From Atrina japonica (taxonomy: Eukaryota > Mollusca > Bivalvia > Pterioida > Pinnidae): 64,000 bases of DNA. The notes beneath the pieces were generated by a model. The model was not told where the DNA came from and searched no databases. It worked only from the letters and a program-made list of their open reading frames with translations. Location of the stretch: contig BROG01000795.1 of NCBI GenBank assembly GCA_030159075.1, forward strand, positions 62,001 through 126,000, written 5' to 3'. Below, piece after piece: positions 40,901 to 48,185 of the stretch (position 1 is the first letter of the stretch; the number at the start of each line of letters is the position of its first letter). The translations under genes were made by a program, and so were the position numbers.

Positions 40901-43900
40901 AAGGATTATCTGAACCAGTGATTTTTTGAAAGTGGTCTCATATGGCAGGTGGTCTTTCCTGAGAGTGGTCTGTCTAGACAGCTTACACTGTACATCTATA
41001 GCAAATTCATGTTTATCTCAGACAAAAACAATGTTTCATGTTATTACCTTGTGATGAGAGTATATTTATGCAATCATAGTGAGGACATTTATCTGAAAAT
41101 ACAGTAATACATGTTCTTTACATGTTTTACACTGTGATCAAGTGGTTAGAGCTTCACACTTTGAACCCTGAAGTCTGATCACCTCTGGTTAGCACAGGTT
41201 GGAGTTCCACTGGAACCTATAATTAGCTGATTTTGTGAGAAATTTGCCAGTTTATTTGCAGAAGGCTGGTGGTCTCTGCCAAGGTACATTGCGACTGAGT
41301 TCTCTCCTCAACCATTAAAAACTGGCAACCACCGTATGAATGAAAAATTGTTGTGTTAGCATAAAAAACTATTCATATTTAGAATTCCAACACAATTATT
41401 GCATGCTAGAGAATATACTGAACATACAACAACTTATATTTTCAGCCTACATGTGTCACCATAACACTTTTCTTATACATGGATCTTTGGAGAACCCGAC
41501 ACATGAACGCTGGAGTTTTGTGACACATATAAGCATTGGGTTTTCAATGGTTCTCATGTTGATTCTGGGTGTAATTGGTTATGTGACCTTTACTGGATAT
41601 TCTCAAGGTAAATGCTTGTTACAATTAAATTGTTCACCCCTAAATACAAATTTGGACTGGTCTTTACTGTCTAAGTCATTGATTTACAGAAGAGTCCATT
41701 GATTTTCAGGGGTTTATGAGTTAATATGTGCATCATTTTTGTCATGTATTTCAATTTTTAAGCCTTACATAGTTAGCTCCCTTTGCATTGCTCATGTTAT
41801 ACAGAATGTTCACCATAATATAGTATTAGATGGCAGGGCAGAGTAACCATTAGATTATCATACAGATTATTCTACTCCTTTTTCAGTTATGACAAGCTTG
41901 TGTTTCATAGGAAAAAGGTTTATTTTTCACTATATACTCAGTGATAAGTAGGAACAAGTACACTTGCCAGTGTAATTTTTAGTGTCCTTATGCTTAAAAA
42001 TTAATCTAAAATTTAGACTTGCGCAGGTAAAAAATTAAGGGTCCACTAGACTCCGCCCCACCCAGTACCGCCAGGTTATATGGATTTTACTATAAAATGA
42101 ATGAAAAATTAAAAGAAATCTACATGCTTATATAATTGGTCTTAGTGTAAAATGTCATTTTTATGTTCAAATTTTATTATTTTTAATTTCTATTTTTTTA
42201 GGTGGGTAGGGTCTTTGATAGATGATGAAACAATAAATCAAACGAAATTCAAGTTAGTTTTAAAGTAATTTCAAGAAGTTGATAAACATTAAGTTAAAAT
42301 TTTTATTTAAACAAGGAAATTAATTTCTGTTTGAATCAGATATATTTCATTATACATTCAAATAAATAAATAGAACCTTCTCCCATATACTCTTTCAAGG
42401 AAAATGTATAATTTTTCAAAATTCATGCTTAACTTTTCACAGGGGATTTGCTGGAAAACTATTGTCATGATGATGACCTTATGAATGTTGCCAGATTTTG
42501 CTTTGCCGTCACCATAATGCTGACATACCCTGTAGAGTGTTTTGTGACAAGGGAGGTAAGTCAGGAAAGAAAATATTTAGATATATCTTTTTTAAATTAT
42601 TTTATCGTCCGATTCAAATAAGATGATGGGGCGGAGTTACCTTTTGATTGTCATATGGATGATTCTACTCACTTTTCGGTTATGACAAGCTGCACGGGAA
42701 AAACGTTTTATTTCTCAATGGATACTTTCTTATGTGTGGTGACAAGTAGGAACAATTACTCTAGTCAGTGTTATTTTATTTATGCTTTATTACCAAAAAT
42801 TTAAACTCATCCAGGTCAATTATTTTAGAAAGGGTTCACAAAACTCCACCGTGCTAGGTTTTATGGATATTATTATATATGTCACCAAGAATTTTGTCAT
42901 TTATATATGGTCTCCAACTGTAGGTGAAGTGGCACAAATTTTGATTTGTACTAAAGACTCTTGCCAGTACATTAAAACCTGCTTTTGTGACCACCTGTGT
43001 ATAAAGACCACCTGGTCACAAAAACTGGTTTTTTTTGCTGTCCCCAATAGTACTACTTGTGTACAAATCAACCTCTATATAAAGACCACCTCCCTATAAA
43101 GAGTAGTTTTCTTGTGTTCCTAAGGAGGTCGTTATATACCAGTTTCACTGTATTCATAAAACTACTGCATTGAATAATCTAATCACTAAGTTCTCTATTA
43201 AGAATTCACTTCCTGCTTTATATTTGGTAGGCTAGATGGATTGTCTAGACACCTAGTCCACTCTACCTGAAAAACGGAGCAATTTTGCAACTCTCAGTAA
43301 AATTATTTTAAAACACTTCTTTGAGTGATAATTATTTTAATAAGTTTTTTAAATTATTCACCAATTTGTGCTTAATTTCAGGTGATAGAAACTGGATTTT
43401 TCTCATCACTGGTTCCTGCACCTGGATGGCGTCACTTTGTGGTAACAATCGGTGTTGTAGCGATTACTGTAGGTGTGTCCATGTTAACTGATTGCCTGGG
43501 TATCGTGTTAACATTTAACGTAAGTAATGTGAAATAAAGGGACAAAACTATGCATATGTTTCTAACTGTATCATCAGACTGCACACAACCATTGTAGCGG
43601 ATGGATTCAACGAGAGCATTGCAGTCTGATGATGTGGATAGTAACATTTGTGTGGTTTTGTATTTATTACATGTCACTCCTTTATGTATACACACTTAAT
43701 TCTGCTTTTAAAGACAGTATTAAATACTTTGGATGAATATTAACTATTTTAGATGACTTGAATCCCATTTAAATAAGTAGCTCCTACATAAACTCCATAT
43801 CCAACTGCAGTGCAAAATGGTGTCATATATTGCACAGGCACATTGCACTCTGTATTACATCTGTATCATTACATATGCATGTAATAAAGAGATGGTTCCA

Positions 43901-44397
43901 TTTCACTAAACATAAATTTAAATACAAATACAATGGAATCTTATTATTTCAAAATCGTATGAGTGGAAATTCTAGTTCTGTCAAAGTTAATTGGCAGTCT
44001 TGATTTTTTGCATAGATAAATTTGGTAATTAAAATTTTATATTAAATATAGCTTTATTCAAATTTTGTATGTACCATGTTTGTTTTTCTTATGTCATAAT
44101 TTTATAAACTTTTTCTAATTTCAGGGTGTAATGGTCGCAAGTCCTCTGGCTTTTATTATTCCTCCAATATGTGTGATGAAGTTACGTCAAGAACCCATAA
44201 TGTCAAAGGTCAACATTATACCGATTCTCATAGCTCTGTATGGTACTCTGGTAAGCCTTCTTGGAATCATAATGACGATATTTAATCTGGCAGATGGACT
44301 GGAGTGCAGTCATGGACTCGAAATGGAATACTGTCTCAAGCAAAATCATTCTTCAATCAACAGAACGATTTCCCCCAATTCAACATTTCTTGGATAA
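16936..44397 (+). CDS. SLC38A11: SLC38 family sodium-coupled neutral amino acid transporter, SLC38A11-like (13 coding exons)
   Basis: Thirteen exons join in frame to give 472 codons plus TAA: 16936-16986, 25240-25381, 30192-30266, 31329-31387, 34240-34315, 35957-36025, 37493-37602, 39662-39741, 40323-40393, 41446-41607, 42443-42555, 43382-43519, 44125-44397. All introns are GT-AG. The product is a multipass membrane protein of the AA_trans (amino acid/auxin permease) fold, expected to have 11 membrane helices. The family signature is visible: NSIVGSGIIG then PYALKQAGFGLG at residues 56-78, FLYPLIAMISYN near 129-139, CHHNTF at 248-253, GYVTFTG near 290-296, TYPVECFVTRE at 326-336 and DCLGIVLTFNGV across exons 12-13. 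Members couple sodium to import of neutral amino acids, but SLC38A11 itself is poorly characterised, so the substrate is inferred. The N-terminus (about 50 residues) is acidic and cytosolic by analogy. The C-terminal tail has N-glycosylation-type sequons (NHS, NRT, NST). It is somewhat longer than the human protein as I recall it. An alternative start at Met20 in exon 2 is possible. Confidence 0.9.
16987..18944 (+). other. Intron 1, proximal non-repeat part
   Basis: No coding signal on either strand. The short open frames here have no recognisable composition or motifs. Confidence 0.6.
18945..22490 (+). repeat. 52-bp minisatellite array in intron 1
   Basis: About 65 head-to-tail copies of a 52-bp unit whose core reads GTAAAGTGGCACATCCATGG, then TCTGTTAGCTGTCCTGTTAC and AGTTATACTAGG. 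Most copies differ at only one or two bases. The main variants are TACCAGGG for TACTAGGG, and TATAG or TTTAG for TACAG. The last kilobase is more diverged and mixes in a related unit with AATCTTGGTTCTGTTGGCTA. Its 3' end runs directly into a dispersed repeat whose start it resembles. Confidence 0.95.
22495..22720 (+). repeat. Dispersed repeat at the end of the 52-bp array
   Basis: Second copy of the element at 13556-13790, sharing AAACCAAAAC, GAATGCACAGGTAAAAT, CCTGTTATGATT and ATGTGCCAACTT. The array looks like an internal expansion of its first 50 bases or so. Confidence 0.7.
22698..22935 (+). mobile_element. tRNA-derived SINE-like element
   Basis: An A-box-like segment (GTGGTCTATTGGTAAAG) is followed about 30 bases later by a B-box-like segment (GGTTTGATTCC at 22743), the layout of a tRNA-derived polymerase III promoter. 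A non-tRNA body follows. There is no intact tRNA fold, so it is not a tRNA gene. Confidence 0.5.
23000..24428 (+). other. Intron 1, no recognisable feature
   Basis: AT-rich sequence with no coding region. Short minus-strand open frames here lack any protein-like character. Confidence 0.5.
24429..24675 (+). repeat. Tandem repeat with splice-acceptor-like units
   Basis: Five diverged copies of a unit of roughly 50 bases, each with a T-rich stretch then TTTCAGGATGTTTTCAAGGA or a close variant. Each copy resembles a 3' splice site, although the fourth has GGCAG. It lies in intron 1, about 0.6 kb before the true exon 2 acceptor. Confidence 0.75.
24738..24965 (+). repeat. 32-bp minisatellite in intron 1
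   Basis: About seven copies of a unit containing TTAGCTATCATCTGTTGTAG and CTGACCTCTATC, with moderate divergence. Confidence 0.85.
25240..25381 (+). CDS. SLC38A11: SLC38A11-like, coding exon 2 (N-terminal tail and start of helix 1)
   Basis: The acceptor is CCCCTTTTTGCAG and the donor ATTG|GTAAGT; the exon ends in phase 1. It encodes residues 18-65, an acidic, serine-rich cytosolic tail followed by the first half of membrane helix 1 with the family signature INSIVGSGIIG. This glycine-rich unwound region lines the substrate site in related transporters. The last 13 exon bases and the donor are the seed of the 28-bp array that follows. Confidence 0.9.
25369..27434 (+). repeat. 28-bp minisatellite seeded on the exon 2 splice donor
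   Basis: About 70 copies of a 28-bp unit, TCAGGTGTCATTGGTAAGTC followed by TAGTTATA. The first copy is the exon 2/intron 2 junction itself (TCAGGCATAATTG|GTAAGT). Nearly every copy keeps a strong 5' splice site, GGTAAGT. Variants include a 9-base-longer unit with TATATAATTATGTCAGG and weaker donors (GGTAAAT, GATAAGT). Confidence 0.95.
27435..29436 (+). other. Intron 2, no recognisable feature
   Basis: AT-rich, apparently single-copy within the window. Open frames such as 27942-28151 have no recognisable motif. Confidence 0.5.
29437..29846. mobile_element. hAT-like MITE candidate in intron 2
   Basis: It opens with CAGGGTCGAAATTAGCA and closes with TGCTAAATTTGAATCCTG, imperfect inverted termini. 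Inside them lie inverted GACTAGT-containing segments. About 410 bp with no transposase. I could not find a convincing 8-bp target duplication. Confidence 0.45.
30192..30266 (+). CDS. SLC38A11: SLC38A11-like, coding exon 3 (helices 1-2)
   Basis: Phase 1 to phase 1, 75 bases, acceptor TTTTACAG, donor ACTG|GTAAGT. It encodes IPYALKQAGFGLGIILLI and on into helix 2, a highly conserved stretch in SLC38 proteins. Confidence 0.92.
30370..30950 (+). repeat. 66-bp minisatellite in intron 3
   Basis: About eight copies, some truncated, of a 66-bp unit containing GGCATGACTCAGAGGACAGT, TTAATTCTGTCAAGGTCTGA and CTTGGAGGGCAGTG. The period is divisible by three, so a 92-codon open frame appears by chance. 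Confidence 0.92.
31329..31387 (+). CDS. SLC38A11: SLC38A11-like, coding exon 4
   Basis: Phase 1 to phase 0, 59 bases, acceptor TTTCTTCAG, donor CAG|GTAATT. It encodes the end of helix 2 and a short loop (DYSILLLVEAGHLSNTASYQ). The sequence AGTTATCAGGTAAT at its donor is repeated in the intron. Confidence 0.9.
31376..31615 (+). repeat. Short tandem repeat seeded on the exon 4 splice donor
   Basis: The exon 4 end AGTTATCAG|GTAAT is followed by about eight diverged copies of an 18-20 bp unit with TAGTTATCAGGTAAT, each recreating a CAG|GTAA donor. Confidence 0.8.
31892..32019. mobile_element. Small hairpin element in intron 4
   Basis: Inverted arms of about 33 bases, left 31892-31924 and right 31987-32019, are built on CAAATTTTGTAACATTTCAT and its reverse complement with a few mismatches. 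It may be a short MITE. Confidence 0.45.
32795..33900 (+). repeat. Minisatellite with alternating 43-bp and about 66-bp units in intron 4
   Basis: Copies share CATATTTTAGCAGGAGGATC and TAGACCTCATTGCT. The short form then has TTATTTAG, the longer form GTGGCTAGTTGGGAGGG. Roughly 18 copies with increasing divergence toward the 3' end. Confidence 0.9.
34240..34315 (+). CDS. SLC38A11: SLC38A11-like, coding exon 5 (helix 3)
   Basis: Phase 0 to phase 1, 76 bases, acceptor AATTTTAG, donor ATAG|GTATGA. It encodes a loop (VTCGRPG) and the beginning of helix 3 (LLTLLQFLYPLI). Confidence 0.9.
34578..35742 (+). repeat. Dispersed repeat ending GGGCCTCTTG, with hAT-like insertion
   Basis: It begins with a short palindrome (ACCTGAGCC, GGCTCAAGTGAGC), has two internal copies of a segment of about 550 bp, and ends CAGGTGAGCAATTGAGGCC ... 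GGGCCTCTTG. It is related to 10312-12595. From 35436 it is interrupted by TAGGGGTGCAACGATAC, which resembles a hAT terminal sequence; I see no matching right end. Confidence 0.6.
35957..36025 (+). CDS. SLC38A11: SLC38A11-like, coding exon 6
   Basis: Phase 1 to phase 1, 69 bases, acceptor CTCTTTCAG, donor GCAG|GTAAGA. It encodes the end of helix 3, with the family motif AMISYNVIIGDT, and a following amphipathic loop. Confidence 0.9.
36026..37492 (+). other. Intron 6, no confirmed feature
   Basis: Contains a 15-base G run near 36653-36667 and a stretch (36670-36740) similar to 8390-8480. The open frame at 36740-37036 shows no family motif. Confidence 0.5.
37493..37602 (+). CDS. SLC38A11: SLC38A11-like, coding exon 7 (helix 4)
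   Basis: Phase 1 to phase 0, 110 bases, acceptor TTCTGTTGCAG, donor AAA|GTAAGT. It encodes a basic loop (GKRQ), helix 4 (FIIFLATLMVTLPLSLY) and the conserved LPLSLYKNISKLSK segment. Confidence 0.9.
37677..37810 (+). repeat. Dispersed repeat fragment
   Basis: TAGGTGAAGTGCCACAAATT and its flanks recur at 42922-42960, in each case just upstream of a TA-flanked MITE. No coding capacity. Confidence 0.45.
37811..37988 (+). mobile_element. TA-flanked MITE, copy 1 (intron 7)
   Basis: Starts TACAATAAAACCTG and ends TTTCACTGTA, with the shared body GACCACCTGGTCATAAAGAC and CTGTCCCCAATAGTACC. Same family as 42968-43152 and 47544-47711. No transposase; probably mobilised by a Tc1/mariner-type enzyme. 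Confidence 0.7.
38465..39660 (+). repeat. About 31-bp minisatellite ending in the exon 8 splice acceptor
   Basis: The first half uses a unit like CTACATTGTTGTTTATTTAT plus TGACTGGCTAC. The second half uses ATTGTTGTTTATATATAG plus ACCTGCTATCTAC. About 37 copies. The last copy, GACCTGTTATCTATATTG followed by TTTATTTGTTCATATTTCAG, is the real acceptor of exon 8. Confidence 0.92.
39662..39741 (+). CDS. SLC38A11: SLC38A11-like, coding exon 8 (helix 5)
   Basis: Phase 0 to phase 2, 80 bases, acceptor CATATTTCAG, donor ATAGT|GTAAGT. It encodes a strongly hydrophobic helix (WAFLAILLVFFILVCIS). The acceptor is embedded in the last copy of the intron 7 minisatellite. Confidence 0.88.
40323..40393 (+). 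CDS. SLC38A11: SLC38A11-like, coding exon 9
   Basis: Phase 2 to phase 1, 71 bases, acceptor TTTTCTTCAG, donor TTTG|GTAGGT. It encodes DKTETAWNFANYNVAQAVGI, matching the loop and helix start that precede the CHHN motif in SLC38A11. Confidence 0.9.
40543..40625 (-). mobile_element. tRNA-derived SINE-like fragment in intron 9
   Basis: Read on the minus strand, GCCGAATGGTTATTAGGC is followed by AGTTTGAACCCTAACC, A-box-like and B-box-like in the right order. There is no intact tRNA cloverleaf. Confidence 0.35.
40729..40768 (+). repeat. CAT microsatellite
   Basis: About 13 near-perfect CAT/ATC triplets in intron 9. It produces spurious poly-His and poly-Asp open frames. Confidence 0.95.
41135..41345 (+). 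mobile_element. SINE-like element in intron 9
   Basis: AGTGGTTAGAGCTT (A-box-like, 41141) and GGTTGGAGTTCC (B-box-like, 41197) are followed by a body with AGAAGGCTGGTGGTCTC. A 5'-truncated relative is at 13411-13525. Confidence 0.5.
41446..41607 (+). CDS. SLC38A11: SLC38A11-like, coding exon 10 (helices 6-7)
   Basis: Phase 1 to phase 1, 162 bases, acceptor ATATTTTCAG, donor CAAG|GTAAAT. It encodes YMCHHNTFLIHGSLENPT, a cytosolic loop (ERWSFVTHIS), one complete helix and the conserved GYVTFTGYSQ. Confidence 0.93.
41830..42100 (+). repeat. Dispersed repeat family B, copy in intron 10
   Basis: Blocks GGGCAGAGTAACC, TTATGACAAGCTTGTG, GTAGGAACAAGTACACTTGC and CCAGGTTATATGGATTTTAC recur in order at 42610-42880 and 58680-58810, and inverted at 8876-9060 and 12620-12850. 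Confidence 0.65.
42443..42555 (+). CDS. SLC38A11: SLC38A11-like, coding exon 11
   Basis: Phase 1 to phase 0, 113 bases, acceptor CTTTTCACAG, donor GAG|GTAAGT. It encodes GDLLENYCHDDDLMNVARF, an extracellular loop with a cysteine, and the helix with the family motif TYPVECFVTRE. Confidence 0.93.
42610..42880 (+). repeat. Dispersed repeat family B, copy in intron 11
   Basis: Same block order as 41830-42100: GGGGCGGAGTTACC, GTTATGACAAGCTGC, GTAGGAACAATTACTC, TAGGTTTTATGGAT. Confidence 0.65.
42968..43152 (+). mobile_element. TA-flanked MITE, copy 2 (intron 11)
   Basis: Starts TACATTAAAACCTG, ends TTTCACTGTA, with the same body as the copy at 37811-37988 (GACCACCTGGTCACAAAAAC, CTGTCCCCAATAGTAC). 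Confidence 0.7.
43382..43519 (+). CDS. SLC38A11: SLC38A11-like, coding exon 12
   Basis: Phase 0 at both ends, 138 bases, acceptor TTAATTTCAG, donor AAC|GTAAGT. It encodes a loop (VPAPGWRH) and a helix ending in the conserved TDCLGIVLTFN. Confidence 0.93.
43570..43633. mobile_element. 64-bp perfect-ended hairpin element in intron 12
   Basis: ATCATCAGACTGCA at the left and TGCAGTCTGATGAT at the right are exact inverted 14-mers around a 36-base middle. Confidence 0.5.
44125..44397 (+). CDS. SLC38A11: SLC38A11-like, final coding exon 13 (last helices and glycosylated tail)
   Basis: Phase 0, 273 bases, acceptor TCTAATTTCAG, ending at TAA. It encodes GVMVASPLAFIIPPICVMKL, a loop, the final helix (LIALYGTLVSLLGIIMTIF) and an extracellular C-terminus with CSHGLEMEYC, a cysteine pair also present in vertebrate SLC38A11, followed by three glycosylation-type sequons. 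Confidence 0.93.
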   Translation, partial: GVMVASPLAFIIPPICVMKLRQEPIMSKVNIIPILIALYGTLVSLLGIIMTIFNLADGLECSHGLEMEYCLKQNHSSINRTISPNSTFLG

Positions 44398-44604
44398 AAC
44401 ATCCTCCTAGCCTAAATTTTCATTTTTTTGAAATTTGTGCAGTAATTATCATGTTATTTATTGTTCTTTCTAGGTAAATTGATACCAGTTTTATAGATTT
44501 ATCTATCATATAATTACTCAAGAACAGAGAATGATTTCAAGAAATAATTTTTTTTATATTTACTGGTTCTTAAGTAGAATGATAAGTAACTGTTCGTGGC
44601 TAAC

Positions 44605-45455
44605 AGATATCCCTACAGAAGTTCATTGTGAGATTTGGAAGTCTGTCAGTACTTAATGTACAATAGAATTATCTATACAGAAGTTTAGTGTGAGATAAGG
44701 AAATCTGTTAAGACTAAAATTTTCACTATAAATATCTATATAGAAATTCAGTGTGAGATAAGGAAATCTGTTAAGACTAAAATGTCCAGTATTATAAGTT
44801 ATCTACATATGTATGTAGAAGTTCAGTGTGAGATTTGGAAGTCTGTCATTACTTAACTTACATTAGAATTATCTATACAGAAGTGCAGTGTGAGATAAGG
44901 AAATATGTCACAACTAAAATGTCCAGTATAATTATCTATATAGAAGTGCAGTATGAGATTAATAGAATCTACCCCTACCTTGAGGGTATGACAAAGGACT
45001 CTCAATCCGAGGGTAAGATTCTTAAATGACAAACCCAAGGCTTGCTGAGGGTTTGTTATTTAAGAATCTTACCCCGAGGATTGAGATTCCTTTGTCATAC
45101 CCTCAAGGTAGGATTTGATTATTTTTCTCCCATGTTTTAAATATATGTAGATTGGAGTTCTACACAAATGAAATCTGACATTATACACAGCATTCTAGAT
45201 GTCGCAGACACACTACAGATTAACTTGTATTGTGACATCATAGCGCATGTAGCTAGTCAATACCCTAGGGGTGGACAAGGAAATCATTCTCCATTAAAAT
45301 GAAGGAAAAATCTGTGAACAATGGGAGAAAAGGAAATCTGTCATGACTAAAATTTCCAGTATGATTATCTACATACATAGAAGTGCAGTTTGAGATTTGG
45401 AAGTCTGTCACTACTAAATGTCCAGTATAATTATCTTTACAAAAGTACAATTTGT
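44605..45455 (+). repeat. Diverged tandem repeat, about 66-bp unit, interrupted by a hairpin element
   Basis: Copies contain AGAAGTGCAGTGTGAGAT, AAGGAAATCTGT and CCAGTATAATTATCTA. The run stops near 44960, is replaced by about 365 bp of unrelated sequence holding a long hairpin, and resumes near 45328. Confidence 0.8.
44974..45112. mobile_element. Long hairpin, arms about 63 bp
   Basis: The left arm (44974-45036) and right arm (45049-45112) are near-perfect reverse complements around a 12-base loop. They contain CTACCTTGAGGGTATGACAA and AAGATTCTTAAATGACAAAC and their inverses. It is probably part of a MITE inserted in the surrounding tandem repeat. Confidence 0.8.
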
Positions 45456-45498
45456 GATTAGATGAATCACTGTGATGTGTGAGACAAATTTTCTGTGA

Positions 45499-45686
45499 TT
45501 CAACAGCTCATTAATATTTTGAGAATTAGAAAAGATACTACTGCTTGTGGGAGGTATGAGATAAAGGAATTTATATGTAATGGCTGAGACACAGAAATTT
45601 GTTATGTATAAATTCTTTTATCTCGTACCGCCCACAACCAGTAGCGACTGTTCTAATTCTCAAAATATTCACATGAGCTATTGAAT
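45499..45686. mobile_element. Second long hairpin, arms about 82 bp
   Basis: Arms 45499-45580 and 45600-45686 are reverse complements with scattered mismatches (for example ATATTTTGAGAATTAGAA against TTCTAATTCTCAAAATAT). No coding capacity; MITE-like. Confidence 0.75.
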
Positions 45687-46487
45687 CTTAGGAAAATAAG
45701 TAACAGAATTTTTGTATATGAATCGCTGTATGTGTTTTTGTTAGTCGGATTAATCTATCAATTTTTTTTAAATAAGGTACTGTACTACCACATCATCACA
45801 TGAATGAATTACAAAATTTTGTTATTTCATAGCAATAGAAATATTTTTAAAATATTAGTACAGTGGACTTGAATTTCATATTTGTTTACAAAATATATTT
45901 CACTTACTGGACCAAAGAATCTCATTTTATGAGGCTGCTACATTAATTCACACTTTCATACAACTTGCAGTTATACAATTACATGTTTACTCAGATAAAT
46001 AGGTAGATAGATACATTAATAGAGAGAGGGGGAGATATCACAACAGCTTGTGTTACATCACTGGATACATGTAGCACCAATCACTAGTGCATATTTCAGA
46101 TTTTGAATGTTTGAGATAAATTCATGTCAAGTGAACTGAGGTACAAAGCTGTCAATACTGGTTTTGTCAGTTGTGAGATGCTAATTATTTTTGACTGAAA
46201 AGTCTCTCTCTGCCCAGATTATATATTTTCTTAAGATATTATATGTACATTGTAAGATAAAATGTATGTCCATTCATTTTGTTGCAGACAGGAAAATTAT
46301 ATAAACTGCCATGTTCAAATAATAGTTGCATATTTTGATAATTTGTACATACATTGATCTGTTATTAATTAGATATATCGACTCTGGCTAATACGAACAG
46401 TGTCAACAGATCTCCTTGTCTCACACCACCTGTTGTGTTACATTATTTATTCCACAGCTGCTGTCTTTGTGTTCTAGTATGCATATG

Positions 46488-46500
46488 AATAAAGAATAAA
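46488..46500 (+). terminator. Polyadenylation signal candidate of the transporter
   Basis: Two AATAAA hexamers, 46488-46493 and 46495-46500, are followed within 10 bases by a GT-rich stretch (TCTTGTGGTGTACATG). This is the strongest such site downstream of the stop codon. Confidence 0.5.
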
Positions 46501-47352
46501 GTCTTGTGGTGTACATGTATTAATAAGTATAGTATTTGCAGTGGCTTTTCTGGACAAATATAATCTGGATGCTTTTATAAATGCTGGGGCCCGTTGAGAT
46601 TCCAGTTGGGGCCACTGAAGTTCTTTTTCAGGGACCAATAGGGTGTAAGCCCAGAGAGTTCCACAAAAATAAACATTTCAGACTTTGTAGAGACCTGTCT
46701 CTAAGGTTAATATTTAATAAATCTACATGTATGGTATTTTCTCATCTTCAGTTTATTTACTCATCCACCCCTTAAGACTGGTCTAAGTAAGTAATTAGTC
46801 TATACTGTCTTTTCATTAGTCAGAGTAATCTCCCATGTCAGCAAGTATTGATTGTGATGTCATTTCTTTACGTGAGAAAATGTTTTCACACAAACACATG
46901 ACGTCACAATTTATAACATTTCTCCTTTTACACACAAACAAATGACATCACAATCAGTACCTGCTACAAAGGGTGGTAACTCTGGATAATGAAAATACCT
47001 AATTGTCTTTCAGGCATTGTTGAGTTGATTAACATATATGACTTTTGCTTTAAAATGGTCATACATGGTATCCATACCATCGATCTTACTCGTGATTACT
47101 TTGTTATTTCTGTAAGTCGGAAGATACACGAATATTAATCTTAAATCTCTTGTTTTGTTAAAAATGTTACATTTGTCTCAATTGTGCTCCATTTTATGGC
47201 CCAAGATTATGTACATCATTTCACTTTATAGTCTATGGCACTGGACATGTCTAGCTTATAACATTTTCATATTCAGTTATGACAAGATTTACAATGCATG
47301 TTCATGTCGGTATATATTGTGAATATATTTATACCCAGGATCATGTCTTATC

Positions 47353-47955
47353 TTAAAGGGCATTAGCTGTGGTTTTTTTCATAAACATTTCTTTCTTTTT
47401 TACTACTTAGATTGATATACAATAACAAAAAAGAGATATACATAATAAAAATTCTTACATCCCTATATTTTGTGAAAATTGTTTGAGAAACACAGTTTGG
47501 CAATTTTTCATTTCCCAAATGATTAATTCGACCTAAATATTTGTACAGGGAAACTTGTATATAATGATCTCCTTAGGAACACAAGAAAATGGAGGTGTCT
47601 TTATATAGAGATTGATTTGTACATAAATGGTACAATTTGGGTCAACAAAAATGATATTTGTGACCATGCGATCTTTATACACAGGTGGTCGCTAAAGCAG
47701 GTTTTACTGTATATGCATCTGATACTGGACCTGACCTTACTTTCACAGAGTATAACAGAATATAAGAATTTGTATGCCTGTGTAAATCTCTTATGTATTG
47801 TTGTGTATTAATAGAAAATTCTCAGATACCAAAGTATAAATCTTCAGATTAGAAGAATTCTTATTCCAGTATGAATCTCTTATTTGTTATTGTACATCAA
47901 TCTAAGTTGTAAAAAAGAAATGACATTTTGGAAAACACAACAAATAACCCTTTAA
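47353..47955 (-). mobile_element. TTAA-family MITE carrying a nested TA-family MITE
   Basis: The outer element begins TTAAAGGGCATTAGCTGTG and ends ACCCTTTAA, consistent with TTAA target sites as in piggyBac-type elements. Its interior is the reverse complement of the copy at 52822-53208. It is interrupted at 47544-47711 by another MITE, and TCAGATACCAAAGTATA at 47822 belongs to the family at 62444-62830. Confidence 0.65.
47544..47711 (-). mobile_element. TA-flanked MITE, copy 3, inserted in another MITE
   Basis: 164 bp (47546-47709, CAGGGAAACTTG ... GTTTTACTG) flanked by TA on both sides. The uninterrupted sequence TATTTGTATATGC exists on the minus strand of 52991-53006, so the boundaries and the TA duplication are directly visible. 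Confidence 0.75.
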
Positions 47956-48185
47956 GTATTGAAATCTGACTTAGGATATTGGACCTGCTTGGCCTTTATA
48001 CATTGTTGATTGATTTATAAAAGAATCACTCCTGTTATGTCGATTGGTTTTATAAAACATTTTAATGTATGTATAGACATGTATCATAATCTTGATTATG
48101 ATGGGGAATCATGGTTGTATGTACATGTTTTATTATGTGACATGTATAATTATGATTTTTAACAATAGATTGGACTTCTCATTTT

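Larger units (their letters stand above)
44398..46515 (+). other. Probable 3' UTR of the transporter
   Basis: The stretch between the TAA and the first good polyadenylation signal, about 2.1 kb. It contains a diverged tandem repeat and two long hairpins, listed separately. No coding sequence. A shorter 3' UTR is possible. Confidence 0.4.
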
